Of a DNA stretch of 64,000 nucleotides, positions 50,100 through 59,672 are shown one piece after another. The stretch lies in the NCBI GenBank assembly GCA_046297935.1, contig JBKBHA010000008.1:109860-173859 (forward strand), given 5' to 3'. The notes beneath the pieces are model-generated. The model had not been told where the DNA came from, did no database searches, and worked only from the letters and a program-made list of their open reading frames with translations. This DNA is from CAYMZZ01 sp046297935 (lineage in GTDB: Bacteria > Bacteroidota > Bacteroidia > Chitinophagales > Chitinophagaceae). Each line of letters starts with the position of its first letter. The stretch's first letter is position 1. Position numbers and translations under genes: made by a program.

Positions 50100-52256
50100 A
50101 TGGAACACCATCACCACGAGCAGCAAAAGTATACCTGCCCAATGCATCCGCAAGTTGTCAAGGATAGGCCGGGCCAATGTCCGGTTTGCGGTATGAACCT
50201 GGTACCAATCGAAAAACAGAAAGAAAGGTCAGGTGTGGAGATTGTTGATCTTAGGCATGCGCACCACCAGGAGCATGGTGAGCACAACCCACCAATGGGT
50301 CATGAGGGCCATGACCACCATGCCATGATGATCGGAGATTTTAAAAAACGCTTCTACGTGGTGCTTGTGTTAACCATTCCAATTATGCTGTTATCAGAAA
50401 TGATACAGCATTGGTTAAATTTTCATATTAGTTTTTCAGGATCGCAATATGTCCTGTTGGCGCTTTCAACCATTGTGTTTTTTTATGGAGGTTGGCCTTT
50501 CCTTAAAGGGTGGTTCAGCGAAATGAAAATCTGGAGGCCGGGAATGATGACGTTGATCGGTTTCGCTATTACCGTTGCTTATATATACAGTGTCGCAACG
50601 GTATTTGGATTAAAAGGGATGGACTTTTTCTGGGAACTGGCTACGTTGATCCTTATTATGCTTTTAGGGCACTGGATTGAAATGAAATCCGTTGCCGGTG
50701 CATCAAGGGAACTCGAACTATTGGTACAATTGATGCCCGCAGATGCCCATCTCGTACACGATGACCATGTGATGGATGTTAAAACGGAAACATTGAAAGA
50801 AAATGATGTGATCCTGATAAAGCCAGGCGAAAAGGTGGCGGCTGATGGTGTCATTGTCGAAGGAGAGAGTTACCTGAATGAAAGCATGCTGACCGGCGAA
50901 TCAAAACCCGTGCAAAAAGTTAAAGGTGATAAAGTGATTGCCGGTTCATTGAATGGAAATGGCGCTATAAAGATCAAAGTCTCCCATGGAGCTAAAGATT
51001 CTTACTTATCGCAAGTCATTAAACTGGTGCAGGATGCACAGAAATCAAAATCCAAAACTCAATTACTGGCCGACAAAGCTGCGCAATGGCTTACTTTGAT
51101 TGCTATAGTGGCGGGTGTGGTCACATTCCTGTATTGGTACTTCGATGGGCAAGCATTGGCTTTTGCTATTGAGCGAATGGTGACTGTAATTGTTATTTGC
51201 TGTCCACATGCATTAGGCCTGGCAGTACCATTGGTAGTAGCCAAATCAACGGCCCTATCTGCACAGAATGGGTTACTGATCAAAAACCGGACAGCGTTTG
51301 AAAATTCGCGTAAAGTAACAACGCTTGTCTTTGATAAAACAGGTACACTTACTATTGGCAAATTTGAAGTTTCCAAAGTTGTTCCACTCAAAAATGATCT
51401 TGATGAAAAGGAATTGGTTCGACTGGCTGCTGCATTGGAGCAAAACTCGGAACATCCGATTGCCACAGGAATTATACAAAAAGCAAAAGACTTGGCCATT
51501 TCCATTCCTTCGCTACAAAACTTTAATGCTATTACCGGCAAAGGTGTCGAAGCAACCGTTGAAGGAAAACAAATTAAAGTAGTTAGTCCTGGTTATCTGA
51601 AGGAAAAAAATATTTCGTTGCCTGCCGATTTTAAACCTGATGCTGATGAAACCATTGTGTTTGTTTTAGTCAATGAAACGCTGGCGGGATATATTTCTCT
51701 TTCAGATAAGATAAGACCTGAATCGGCAGAAGCAATTAAGACGCTGCACGATAATAACATCAAATCTGTCCTTTTAACCGGCGACAATTCCAAAGTAGCA
51801 GAAAGCGTAAGCAAAAAATTAGGCATCGACACTTATTATGCAGAAGTGCTGCCACACCAAAAATTGGAGAAGATAAAAGAGCTGCAGGATAAAGGAGAGT
51901 ATGTGGCAATGACTGGTGACGGTGTTAATGATGCACCTGCTTTAGCACAGGCGGATGTTGGCATTGCTGTAGGAAGTGGTAGTGATATTGCTGCGGAAAC
52001 AGCAGGGATAATCCTCGTGAACAGCAATCCAAAAGATATAGTGAATTTGATACTGTTTGGTAAAGCGACTTACAGGAAGATGGTACAAAATCTGGCATGG
52101 GCTACAGGCTACAATGTTGTTGCCCTTCCTTTGGCTGCCGGCGTATTGTATAAGTTAGGAATCCTACTTAGTCCGGCAGCTGGTGCAGTATTGATGAGTG
52201 CAAGCACAGTGATTGTTGCGATTAATGCGAGTATGCTTAAAGTAAAAAATAAGTAA
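50100..52256 (+). CDS. copB: CopB-type P1B ATPase with N-terminal metal-binding unit
   Basis: The 718-residue protein begins HHHHEQQKYTCPMHPQVV and CPVCGMNLVP, a metal-binding unit, then a His-rich stretch (HAHHQEHGEHNPPMGHEGHD). The transport motif is CPH (Cys368) in CCPHALGLAV instead of CPC, the phosphorylation site is DKTGT (Asp412), and the hinge GDGVNDAP is present. CPH marks P1B-3 (CopB) ATPases, thought to handle Cu(II) or Cu(I)/Ag(I). It complements CopA. Confidence 0.93.
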   Translation: MEHHHHEQQKYTCPMHPQVVKDRPGQCPVCGMNLVPIEKQKERSGVEIVDLRHAHHQEHGEHNPPMGHEGHDHHAMMIGDFKKRFYVVLVLTIPIMLLSEMIQHWLNFHISFSGSQYVLLALSTIVFFYGGWPFLKGWFSEMKIWRPGMMTLIGFAITVAYIYSVATVFGLKGMDFFWELATLILIMLLGHWIEMKSVAGASRELELLVQLMPADAHLVHDDHVMDVKTETLKENDVILIKPGEKVAADGVIVEGESYLNESMLTGESKPVQKVKGDKVIAGSLNGNGAIKIKVSHGAKDSYLSQVIKLVQDAQKSKSKTQLLADKAAQWLTLIAIVAGVVTFLYWYFDGQALAFAIERMVTVIVICCPHALGLAVPLVVAKSTALSAQNGLLIKNRTAFENSRKVTTLVFDKTGTLTIGKFEVSKVVPLKNDLDEKELVRLAAALEQNSEHPIATGIIQKAKDLAISIPSLQNFNAITGKGVEATVEGKQIKVVSPGYLKEKNISLPADFKPDADETIVFVLVNETLAGYISLSDKIRPESAEAIKTLHDNNIKSVLLTGDNSKVAESVSKKLGIDTYYAEVLPHQKLEKIKELQDKGEYVAMTGDGVNDAPALAQADVGIAVGSGSDIAAETAGIILVNSNPKDIVNLILFGKATYRKMVQNLAWATGYNVVALPLAAGVLYKLGILLSPAAGAVLMSASTVIVAINASMLKVKNK

Positions 52257-52268
52257 TAGAATGTATTG

Positions 52269-53111
52269 ATGACTCTTTATATCAATTGGAATATTGATCC
52301 GGAAATCTTCCGAATAGGTGGATTTGCATTACGGTACTATTCTGTGATGTTTGCATTCGCATTTGTATTTAGTTATTTCCTACTCTCGAAGATTTATAAA
52401 AAAGAGAATATTTCACAGCAACTACTCCACACCCTTTCAATTTACATTTTTATCGGAACTCTTGTTGGAGCCAGGTTAGGGCATACGCTATTTTATGAGT
52501 TCGGTTATTATAAGGATCACCTGTTAGAGATCATTTTGCCTTTTAAGATCAATAATGGGAAATTTGAACTTACCGGCTACCAGGGACTTGCGAGCCACGG
52601 AGGTGCTATAGGAATAATTATTGCCGTTGCTTTGTATTGCAAAAAATACAAGCAATCGTTCCTGTGGATTATGGATCGACTCGGCATTGTAGTGGCGCTT
52701 TCAGGATTTTTCATCAGGCTGGGAAATTTGTTTAATTCAGAAATCATCGGTAAGCCCACAACCGTGCCGTGGGCATTCGTTTTTGAATTGGTTGATCCCA
52801 TTCCGCGTCATCCATCTCAACTGTACGAATCAGTTTTATACCTGGCGATATTTATTGTCCTTTACTTCATATATAAAAATGCCTATAAGTACCAAAACGG
52901 GTTTTTATTTGGTTGCTTTCTTGTTATGCTTTTTAGTGTTCGTTTTCTTACAGAGTTTACAAAAGAGAACCAGGAAGCATTTGAAGCTGCTTTGGCAATT
53001 AATATGGGACAAATACTAAGTATCCCCTTTATAGTAGTCGGGATTTATTTAATGGTTTCAAAATCGAAGAATCATGCGAATTATACTTTTGATACTACTA
53101 ATCGGAATTAA
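52269..53111 (+). CDS. lgt: Prolipoprotein diacylglyceryl transferase
   Basis: The ATG at 52269 gives 280 residues. Lgt signatures are clear: ASHGGAIGIIIA and RLGNLFNSEIIGKPT, with seven membrane helices. Lgt transfers diacylglycerol from phospholipid to the lipobox cysteine. The island itself encodes at least seven lipoproteins, so an extra copy may help their processing. It overlaps the TlpA gene by 38 bases. Confidence 0.93.
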   Translation: MTLYINWNIDPEIFRIGGFALRYYSVMFAFAFVFSYFLLSKIYKKENISQQLLHTLSIYIFIGTLVGARLGHTLFYEFGYYKDHLLEIILPFKINNGKFELTGYQGLASHGGAIGIIIAVALYCKKYKQSFLWIMDRLGIVVALSGFFIRLGNLFNSEIIGKPTTVPWAFVFELVDPIPRHPSQLYESVLYLAIFIVLYFIYKNAYKYQNGFLFGCFLVMLFSVRFLTEFTKENQEAFEAALAINMGQILSIPFIVVGIYLMVSKSKNHANYTFDTTNRN

Positions 53112-53571
53112 TAGTTGTCGTGAAAGAAGTACAGCAAAAGAAACTACACCCGTTCGGGAACAAAAGGCAGTTGCGGCTGTGAAACTTACTGATCTGGATG
53201 GCCAGCCTATCAGCATGGAGCAGTTTAAGGGCAAGACAATTTTCATCAATTTCTGGGCTACCTGGTGCAAACCTTGTATTCAGGAAATGCCATCTATAGA
53301 CAGCGCTCAAAAATTACTGAGCAAAAATGGAATTGTTTTTTTATTAGCCTCTGATGAAAGTCCAAATCAGATTAAAGAATTCAAAGAACATTACCAGTTT
53401 GATTTAGACTTTGTCCGTTTGACTAACATGGAAGAATTGAGCATGGTTGGTTTACCAACGACCTACATTTATAATCCCAAAGGAGAAAATGTATTCGCTG
53501 AAACCGGCTATCGCAAATGGAATGATTCAAGTAACATTAAAATGATACTTCAAATAAACAACCAAAAATGA
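53074..53571 (+). CDS. TlpA-like disulfide reductase lipoprotein
   Basis: The 165-residue protein has a lipobox (INSC), the thioredoxin core NFWATWCKPCIQEMPSI with WCKPC, and the cis-proline loop MVGLPTTYIYNPKG. It would keep periplasmic cysteines reduced, which is needed for CxxC copper sites. It overlaps Lgt and the next gene, indicating one operon. Confidence 0.9.
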   Translation: MRIILLILLIGINSCRERSTAKETTPVREQKAVAAVKLTDLDGQPISMEQFKGKTIFINFWATWCKPCIQEMPSIDSAQKLLSKNGIVFLLASDESPNQIKEFKEHYQFDLDFVRLTNMEELSMVGLPTTYIYNPKGENVFAETGYRKWNDSSNIKMILQINNQK

Positions 53572-54794
53572 GAAAATTATTGTCTGTATTCGTTTTCGGC
53601 GGCTTTTTGGCATCCTGCGCTTCTGAACCGGCGAATAAACAAATAGATATAACACGAAGCCCGCTGGCAATAGAATCCCCGGCCGATTCTATGAGTGGCG
53701 AACCTTATCTTTTCACCGACAAAAATGGCATCGTTTACCTATCGTGGATTGAAAAAGATAGTCAGAACAGCACCTTGAAATATTCATCATTGCAGAACGA
53801 GAAATGGAGTGAACCGGCAGTAATTGCCTCGGGTAATGATTGGTTCGTCAATTGGGCTGATTACCCAATGATCGCAACGGACGGAAGCAATAACCTTGTA
53901 TCCCATTTTTTGCAGAAAAGCGAAAAAGGAACTTATACCTATGATGTGAAACTTACAACTTCCAATGACCAGGGCAAATCCTGGAGCGCTCCTGCTATTC
54001 TTCACGATGATGGAAAAAAGGCAGAACATGGTTTTGTATCTATTGTCCCTTATGGTGAAAACTATTTTATTTCCTGGCTCGATGGAAGAAACGCCGCAAT
54101 GGAAAGTGGTGAGGGACACCATGGCGGGCATCAGGGACAGATGACGATTCGTGCTGCAATCGTTGACAAATCCGGAAAGAAAATAAGCGAATGGGAGCTT
54201 GATGACCGCGTGTGCGATTGCTGCCAGACAAGTGCTACGATTACTGAGAATGGGCCGGTAGTTGTTTACCGCGACAGATCAGAAAGTGAAATAAGAGATA
54301 TTTCTATTGTCCGTTTCGTAAATGGTCAATGGACAGCTCCCAAATCAATTTTTGCTGACAACTGGAAAATTGAGGGTTGCCCGGTCAACGGACCGCGCAT
54401 TGCTGCAATTGGTAATAACCTTGCAGTCGCATGGTTTTCGTCACCAGATAAAAATGCACAGGTGAATGTTGCTTTTTCCAAAGATGGAGGTGCTACTTTT
54501 TCTGATCCTGTAAAAGTCAATGATGATAAAACTATTGGTCGGGTAGATATTGAATTATTGAATGAAAAAACAGCGATTATCAGTTGGATGGAAGGCTCGG
54601 TTATAAAAGGTACGAATGTATATAACGATGGTAAAAAAGATTCTTCCTTTGTCGTTGCCTCTACCTCGGAATCCCGGTCAAGCGGATTCCCACAAATGAC
54701 GAAAGCAGGTAACTCAATAATTTTCGCCTGGACGGATGACCAAAAGAAAACTATAAAGGTGGCAAGTCTTCTTAACAAAGAAAATAAACCATAA
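53568..54794 (+). CDS. Sialidase-like beta-propeller lipoprotein, unknown role
   Basis: The 408-residue protein has a lipobox (LASC, Cys17) and repeated strands with Asp-box-like motifs (TSNDQGKSWSAPAI, AFSKDGGATFSDPVKV, IISWMEGSV). A His-rich loop (GEGHHGGHQGQ) and CDCCQTSAT are present. No sialidase active-site set is seen. Metal-associated role is inferred from these Cys/His clusters and the neighbours. Confidence 0.7.
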   Translation: MRKLLSVFVFGGFLASCASEPANKQIDITRSPLAIESPADSMSGEPYLFTDKNGIVYLSWIEKDSQNSTLKYSSLQNEKWSEPAVIASGNDWFVNWADYPMIATDGSNNLVSHFLQKSEKGTYTYDVKLTTSNDQGKSWSAPAILHDDGKKAEHGFVSIVPYGENYFISWLDGRNAAMESGEGHHGGHQGQMTIRAAIVDKSGKKISEWELDDRVCDCCQTSATITENGPVVVYRDRSESEIRDISIVRFVNGQWTAPKSIFADNWKIEGCPVNGPRIAAIGNNLAVAWFSSPDKNAQVNVAFSKDGGATFSDPVKVNDDKTIGRVDIELLNEKTAIISWMEGSVIKGTNVYNDGKKDSSFVVASTSESRSSGFPQMTKAGNSIIFAWTDDQKKTIKVASLLNKENKP

Positions 54795-54804
54795 AACAAA
54801 AGTT

Positions 54805-55446
54805 ATGCTGATGTCTCCTTTTTTCCGCAAGTTTGGGCTTACCGCTCATATCACCTTTTCAGTCGGTTGGTTCGGAGCAGTAGCAGGTTTCCTGGCACTT
54901 GCCATAGCGGGATTGACCAGTGAGAACCCTCAGATTGTTGTTTCCAGTTATATCAGTATGGATTTGATAACCTGGTTTGTCATTGTGCCTGCTTGCTTCG
55001 GTACTTTGTTAACCGGCGTCATTCAATCATTGGCTACCCAATGGGGATTATTTCGATATTACTGGATTTTGGTGAAATTTCTTTTGACTATTGTGGCCAC
55101 CATTGTTTTGTTGGTACACATGCAGCCAATCCAATATATGGCAGAGATGGTTTCCGGAACAACAATATCAGATTCAGATCTTCGGGGTTTGAGGATTCAG
55201 TTGATAGCAGACGCCGGAGCGGCATTATTAGTATTGCTTGTGGCGACAACGCTTTCTGTATATAAGCCGTGGGGATTAACTGCATATGGTCGGCGGAAAC
55301 TGAATGAGCAACAGAAACGAGCACCAAATCGTAAGACTGCTATAAAAAAATCTGTGCTACTTTATATTCTTTTAGGTCTTATAGCGCTGGTTGTCCTTAT
55401 GTTTATCATTCTACACCTTACAGGGGGTGGTTTAGGCCAACATTAA
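54805..55446 (+). CDS. Polytopic membrane protein
   Basis: The 213-residue protein has about five membrane segments: FSVGWFGAVAGFLALAIAG, LITWFVIVPACFGTLL, FLLTIVATIVLLV, AGAALLVLLVATTL and VLLYILLGLIALVVLMF. A basic loop (GRRKLNEQQKRAPNRKTAIK) lies before the last helix. I see similarity in layout to DUF2269 or CopD-like proteins but no defining motif. Confidence 0.6.
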   Translation: MLMSPFFRKFGLTAHITFSVGWFGAVAGFLALAIAGLTSENPQIVVSSYISMDLITWFVIVPACFGTLLTGVIQSLATQWGLFRYYWILVKFLLTIVATIVLLVHMQPIQYMAEMVSGTTISDSDLRGLRIQLIADAGAALLVLLVATTLSVYKPWGLTAYGRRKLNEQQKRAPNRKTAIKKSVLLYILLGLIALVVLMFIILHLTGGGLGQH

Positions 55447-55474
55447 TAAGACAACGTTTAAAGGACATTTTAAA

Positions 55475-55482
55475 TATCTTTG
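55475..55482 (+). promoter_or_regulatory. -7 box before the DUF6660 gene, leaderless start
   Basis: TATCTTTG is a perfect TAnnTTTG match; the GTG start at 55488 is only five bases beyond its end. The start codon would be at or next to the transcription start. Confidence 0.55.
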
Positions 55483-55487
55483 CCCCC

Positions 55488-55796
55488 GTGAAATTGATAA
55501 CGTTCATATTGGCTGTTTATCTATTATTCTGTTCAGCAACCCCTTGCTGTGCAATAGATACTTGCAATGATGATGATGTGAAGACTGAAAACTGTTCAAA
55601 AGAACAAGAGGATGATTGTAAAGGAAACTGCTCTCCCTTTTTTACTTGCGGTAATTGTGCAGGTTTTTCCTATGAAATTCCGGTCTACGCTATTAACATA
55701 GCGACTACCCATGAAAATAAGACCTTCCAGAATTTTTCGACGTTTCTATATTCTGAATATACCCCTTCTTTCTTCCAGCCGCCAAAAATGAATTGA
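55488..55796 (+). CDS. DUF6660-like small Cys-rich exported protein
   Basis: The 102-residue protein (GTG start) has a signal peptide (KLITFILAVYLLFCSATPCC) and many cysteines: CAIDTCNDDDVK, NCSKEQEDDCKGNCSPFFTC, GNCAGF. It fits the DUF6660 family that occurs near TonB receptors for metals in Bacteroidota. It directly precedes the receptor gene. Confidence 0.7.
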   Translation: MKLITFILAVYLLFCSATPCCAIDTCNDDDVKTENCSKEQEDDCKGNCSPFFTCGNCAGFSYEIPVYAINIATTHENKTFQNFSTFLYSEYTPSFFQPPKMN

Positions 55797-55838
55797 GTTT
55801 TTAACACCCATTCATTTTTACTACAAAACTATACTTGT

Positions 55839-57998
55839 ATGAAATCACTATTGATAGGCATTGTTATGTGCTGCACGATAGTTGCTGCACAGGCGCAAAA
55901 CACCATAAGGTTTTCCATTAAAAACAGCGAAGATCAAACACCTCTTGCCGGTGCAACGGTCACATGGCAAAGTCAAAACAAATCCATTATTGCAGATAGT
56001 ACCGGCATGGCGATCGTTTCAGACATTCCAAACGGGCCGCAAAGCTTCCTTATCACTTTTGTAGGCTTTGGCGAAAAGCAGGTTACCTATACGTTTCCTT
56101 TGGCTGCTGATTCAACTATTGCGATTTTATTGGAACATGAAGAAGAAGAGCATGAAGAAGAAGTCATTGTATCTGCTACCCGCACCAGCAGAACTATAGC
56201 CAATACTCCTACACGGGTAGAAGTTATTTCGGGCGAAGAATTAGAGGAAAAGGGTAATATGAAGCCCGGTGATATTAGAATGATGCTGAATGAAAGTACA
56301 GGCATTCAGACCCAACAAACTTCTGCTACATCCTATAATTCCAGTATTCGTATCCAGGGCCTCGATGGCAGGTATACGCAGATCCTGCGCGATGGCTATC
56401 CTTTATATGCGGGCTTTTCAGGTGGCCTAAGCATTATGCAAATTGCCCCTCTTGATCTGCGACAGGTAGAGGTGATCAAGGGTTCATCATCTACACTCTA
56501 TGGGGGAGGCGCCATTGCCGGGTTGGTCAACTTGGTTTCCAAAACTCCACGGGACGAAAGAGAGCTTAGTTTCATGGCCAATAGTACGTCAGCGAAGGGG
56601 CTGGATTTAAGCGGATTTTACAGCGAAAAATATGGAAAGGCTGGTTTGACTGTATTTGGCTCTGCCAATTTCGGAAGCCCCTATGATCCGGCAGACATTG
56701 GACTGACTGCCATTCCGAAGTTTAGCCGGTATACGATAAATCCCCGCCTTTTTTTATATGGCAATAAAACTACAGCGAATGTTGGGTTTAGTTATGTGAC
56801 AGAAGATCGCACTGGTGGGAATATCAATTATATAAAGAATGGAGGTACTGGATACTTTGAAGAGAATAATACGGACCGCTTTACCACGCAGGTCGGAATA
56901 TCACACAGAATTGGAAACAAATCAACTTTAAATTTTAAGAATAGCTATAGCCGGTTTGACCGCTCAATTACTATTCCGGCATTTCAATTCGAGGGCGTCC
57001 AGCAATCATCGTTTACTGAAATAACTTATAACACAGAGCGGGAAAAAGCCCAATGGATCATTGGCGCAAATTTTCTGACAGATGATTTTGCCGAGGAAAG
57101 ACACTCCACAGCACCATTACGCGACTATCATTATAACACCTTTGGCGTATTTCTGCAAAATGCCTGGTCGCCGACAGATCGCTTTACTTTAGAATCAGGA
57201 TTGAGAGGTGATTATGTAAAGGATTATGGATTCGAACTGTTACCAAGAATATCTGCGCTTTTTAAAGTGACTCCGAAATTAACCACCCGGATCGGCGGCG
57301 GATTTGGATATAAAACACCTACAGTTTTTAATGAAGAATCCGAAAGAATTCAATTCCGGAACATTTTACCAATCAATAATAATACTGCGATTAATGAGCG
57401 TTCTGTAGGAGGCAATTTTGATATTAACTACAGGACAAACATGGGTGAGGTTGGTTTCAGTATCAACCAGCTATTTTTCTATACCCGTTTGAATAAGCCT
57501 TTAGTGCTCACTTCTGCTACTGGCGGCGATTTGGAATTTAAGAATGCCGATGGTCATACAGACACAAAAGGCTTTGAAACTAACCTGAAGTTCACCTATG
57601 GTGATTTTAAATTGTTTATTGGCTATACTTATGCTGACGTAAACAATAATTTTGACAATGTGAAGTCCTGGCTTCCTTTAACGGCAAGGCATCGGCTAAA
57701 CAATGTATTGATGTTTGAAAAAGAGGAAAAATTAAAAATAGGGCTGGAAGCTTATTATACTTCCCGCCAGAAACTAAACGATGGCAGTTTCGGAAAACCT
57801 TATTGGATTACGGGATTAATGGTTGAAAAAATTTGGGAAAAATTTTCTGTCTTTATCAACTTTGAAAATTTCATAGATACAAGGCAGACAAAGTTTGATA
57901 CTATATTCACAGGCTCAATTGATAATCCTGTATTCAGGGATATATATGCGCCTGTTGATGGCTTTGTTGTTAACGGCGGCATTAAAGTCAGGCTATAA
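55839..57998 (+). CDS. TonB-dependent receptor
   Basis: The 719-residue protein has a signal peptide (IGIVMCCTIVAAQAQ), a carboxypeptidase-like N-terminal domain (LAGATVTWQSQNKSI), a His/Glu patch (LEHEEEEHEEEV), the plug with VIVSATRT and VEVIKGSSSTLYGGGAIAGL, and a 22-strand-type barrel ending VVNGGIKVRL. It imports or binds a substrate at the outer membrane using TonB energy. Substrate is unknown; the acidic His patch and context suggest a metal or a metal complex. Confidence 0.92.
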   Translation: MKSLLIGIVMCCTIVAAQAQNTIRFSIKNSEDQTPLAGATVTWQSQNKSIIADSTGMAIVSDIPNGPQSFLITFVGFGEKQVTYTFPLAADSTIAILLEHEEEEHEEEVIVSATRTSRTIANTPTRVEVISGEELEEKGNMKPGDIRMMLNESTGIQTQQTSATSYNSSIRIQGLDGRYTQILRDGYPLYAGFSGGLSIMQIAPLDLRQVEVIKGSSSTLYGGGAIAGLVNLVSKTPRDERELSFMANSTSAKGLDLSGFYSEKYGKAGLTVFGSANFGSPYDPADIGLTAIPKFSRYTINPRLFLYGNKTTANVGFSYVTEDRTGGNINYIKNGGTGYFEENNTDRFTTQVGISHRIGNKSTLNFKNSYSRFDRSITIPAFQFEGVQQSSFTEITYNTEREKAQWIIGANFLTDDFAEERHSTAPLRDYHYNTFGVFLQNAWSPTDRFTLESGLRGDYVKDYGFELLPRISALFKVTPKLTTRIGGGFGYKTPTVFNEESERIQFRNILPINNNTAINERSVGGNFDINYRTNMGEVGFSINQLFFYTRLNKPLVLTSATGGDLEFKNADGHTDTKGFETNLKFTYGDFKLFIGYTYADVNNNFDNVKSWLPLTARHRLNNVLMFEKEEKLKIGLEAYYTSRQKLNDGSFGKPYWITGLMVEKIWEKFSVFINFENFIDTRQTKFDTIFTGSIDNPVFRDIYAPVDGFVVNGGIKVRL

Positions 57999-58034
57999 AG
58001 AATACAAAAAATGAAATTTTAATTGCTTAACTAA

Positions 58035-58628
58035 ATGCAACTTGTTTTTACCAGTATATTGGCATTTGCATCCACCAATATAGACGATATTTTTTTATTG
58101 ATGCTTTACTTTGGCGGACGTAGATATACTGAAAAAAGTATAGTAACCGGGCAATACCTGGGGTTTCTGATCCTTATTGCTATTAGTTTTATAGGTTCTT
58201 TATTGGAATTGGTAGTTGATACTAAATATATTGGGCTACTTGGGCTTATTCCCATTTATCTCGGCGTAAAAGGGATAATTGAAAAACATAAAACCGAAAA
58301 AAATGGGGGTACAGATTTTCGAAGTTCAACTTTCCGATCTCCGGTGCTTGCCATTGCATCTGTAACGTTTGCCAATGGAGGAGACAACATTGGTATTTAT
58401 ATTCCCCTTTTTGCTTCATTAAGTGTATGGCAACGCCTCGTTATGATCTTCATTTTTTTATTTCTTATTGCAATCTGGTGTCTCCTTGCAAAATATCTGA
58501 CCAGGCATCCTTTGGTGGGAAAAGCGATGGATAAGTACGGACATATTATTGCGCCTTATATTTTGATACTACTTGGTCTTTATATATTGTATGAAAATCA
58601 AACTTTTGAATTACTATCAGGCGAATAG
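58035..58628 (+). CDS. cadD: CadD-family cadmium resistance transporter
   Basis: The 197-residue membrane protein has the CadD pattern: ILAFASTNIDDIFLLMLYFG, ASVTFANGGDNIGIYIPLFA and five or six helices. CadD proteins export Cd2+ and perhaps other cations. It stands between the receptor and the ArsR operator, with its own short upstream region. Confidence 0.88.
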   Translation: MQLVFTSILAFASTNIDDIFLLMLYFGGRRYTEKSIVTGQYLGFLILIAISFIGSLLELVVDTKYIGLLGLIPIYLGVKGIIEKHKTEKNGGTDFRSSTFRSPVLAIASVTFANGGDNIGIYIPLFASLSVWQRLVMIFIFLFLIAIWCLLAKYLTRHPLVGKAMDKYGHIIAPYILILLGLYILYENQTFELLSGE

Positions 58629-58639
58629 ATTTTGGCTAT

Positions 58640-58665
58640 CTTATTTAAGTATTTGCTTAAATAAG
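58640..58665. promoter_or_regulatory. ArsR-type operator palindrome
   Basis: CTTATTTAAG and CTTAAATAAG are perfect 10-bp arms around six bases. It lies in the promoter region of the ArsR gene (a -7-like TTTCTTTG is at 58676-58683). ArsR/SmtB repressors bind such AT-rich palindromes. Confidence 0.75.
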
Positions 58666-58698
58666 AAAAATTACATTTCTTTGCCTTAAATTATTACT

Positions 58699-59076
58699 AT
58701 GGAGGGCAATAAATGTATTCGGCTGTATGCAGATCAGGCACAGATCAGCGAGTGCAAGAAGAAAGTAAAAGCAAATGCGCAGTCCTTTTCTCAATTAAGT
58801 AAAGTGCTTGAGTTAGCTGGCAATGAGGTCAGATTGAAAATTCTGTATCTGCTCGAAGAAGAAAATGAATTATGCCCCTGTGATATCAGTGATATTTTAG
58901 GCATGTCCATTCCGGCGGTATCCCAACATCTGAGGAAATTGAAAGATGGAAATATTATTGAATCAAGACGCGAAGGCCAAACTATTTATTACTCACTGAA
59001 GGAAGAACATCTGAAAGTCCTGAAGCCATTCTTTAAATACATTAACCAGGAGAATTTAAAAGGTCAAACGGTATGA
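58699..59076 (+). CDS. ArsR/SmtB-type metal-responsive repressor
   Basis: The 125-residue protein has a winged HTH: LSKVLELAGNEVRLKILYLL, DISDILGMSIPAVSQHLRKL and ESRREGQTIYYSL. Extra cysteines at the N-terminus (NKCIRLY, SECKKK) and in ENELCPCDI could bind Hg(II) or other soft metals. It overlaps merTP by four bases; the palindrome upstream is its likely operator. Confidence 0.9.
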   Translation: MEGNKCIRLYADQAQISECKKKVKANAQSFSQLSKVLELAGNEVRLKILYLLEEENELCPCDISDILGMSIPAVSQHLRKLKDGNIIESRREGQTIYYSLKEEHLKVLKPFFKYINQENLKGQTV

Positions 59077-59669
59077 GCATTGGCAAACTGGCTGGAACAA
59101 GCATTATTACTGCCGTTGCAGCATCGCTTTGCTGCATAACGCCTGTCTTAGCATTGGTGGCTGGAACGGGTGGCATTGCTTCTACTTTTTCCTGGTTAGA
59201 ACCTGCGAGGCCTTATTTGATAGGAATAACAATTATTGTATTGGGTATTTCCTGGTATCTCAAATTAAAACCTCAACCAACGGATGAATGTGGCTGCGTT
59301 GCTGAAAAGCCTGGTTTTATTCAATCTAAAACCTTTCTTTTGATCATCACATTATTTTCCGCTTTGATGATCGCATTTCCTTCCTATGCAAAATTTTTCT
59401 ATTCTAATGATCAGTCCGCAGTAATTAATGCTGATCCTTCGACAATTCGATCCGTCGAGTTAAGCATATCCGGGATGACTTGTGCAGCGTGTGAAGAACA
59501 CGTTACCCATGAACTTAAAAAACTTCCCGGTATTATTGAATCCACAGTATCCTACAAGAATAAGAACGCTCTTATCAGGTTTGACGATTCAAAAACAAAT
59601 ATAAAAGACATAACCAGCGCAGTAAATGCAACTGGTTATAAAGTAACCAATTCACACTTTAAAAAATAA
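59073..59669 (+). CDS. merTP: Fused mercuric transport and binding protein (MerTP)
   Basis: The 198-residue protein fuses MerT (membrane helices with ASLCCITPVLALVAGTGG, the CC pair, and a second Cys pair in CGCVAEK) to a MerP-type HMA domain (SISGMTCAACEEHVTHELKK) at the C-terminus. It takes up Hg(II) and passes it to the cytosol. A mercuric reductase gene (merA) is not found in the window, which is unusual. Confidence 0.92.
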   Translation: MSIGKLAGTSIITAVAASLCCITPVLALVAGTGGIASTFSWLEPARPYLIGITIIVLGISWYLKLKPQPTDECGCVAEKPGFIQSKTFLLIITLFSALMIAFPSYAKFFYSNDQSAVINADPSTIRSVELSISGMTCAACEEHVTHELKKLPGIIESTVSYKNKNALIRFDDSKTNIKDITSAVNATGYKVTNSHFKK

Positions 59670-59672
59670 GTT

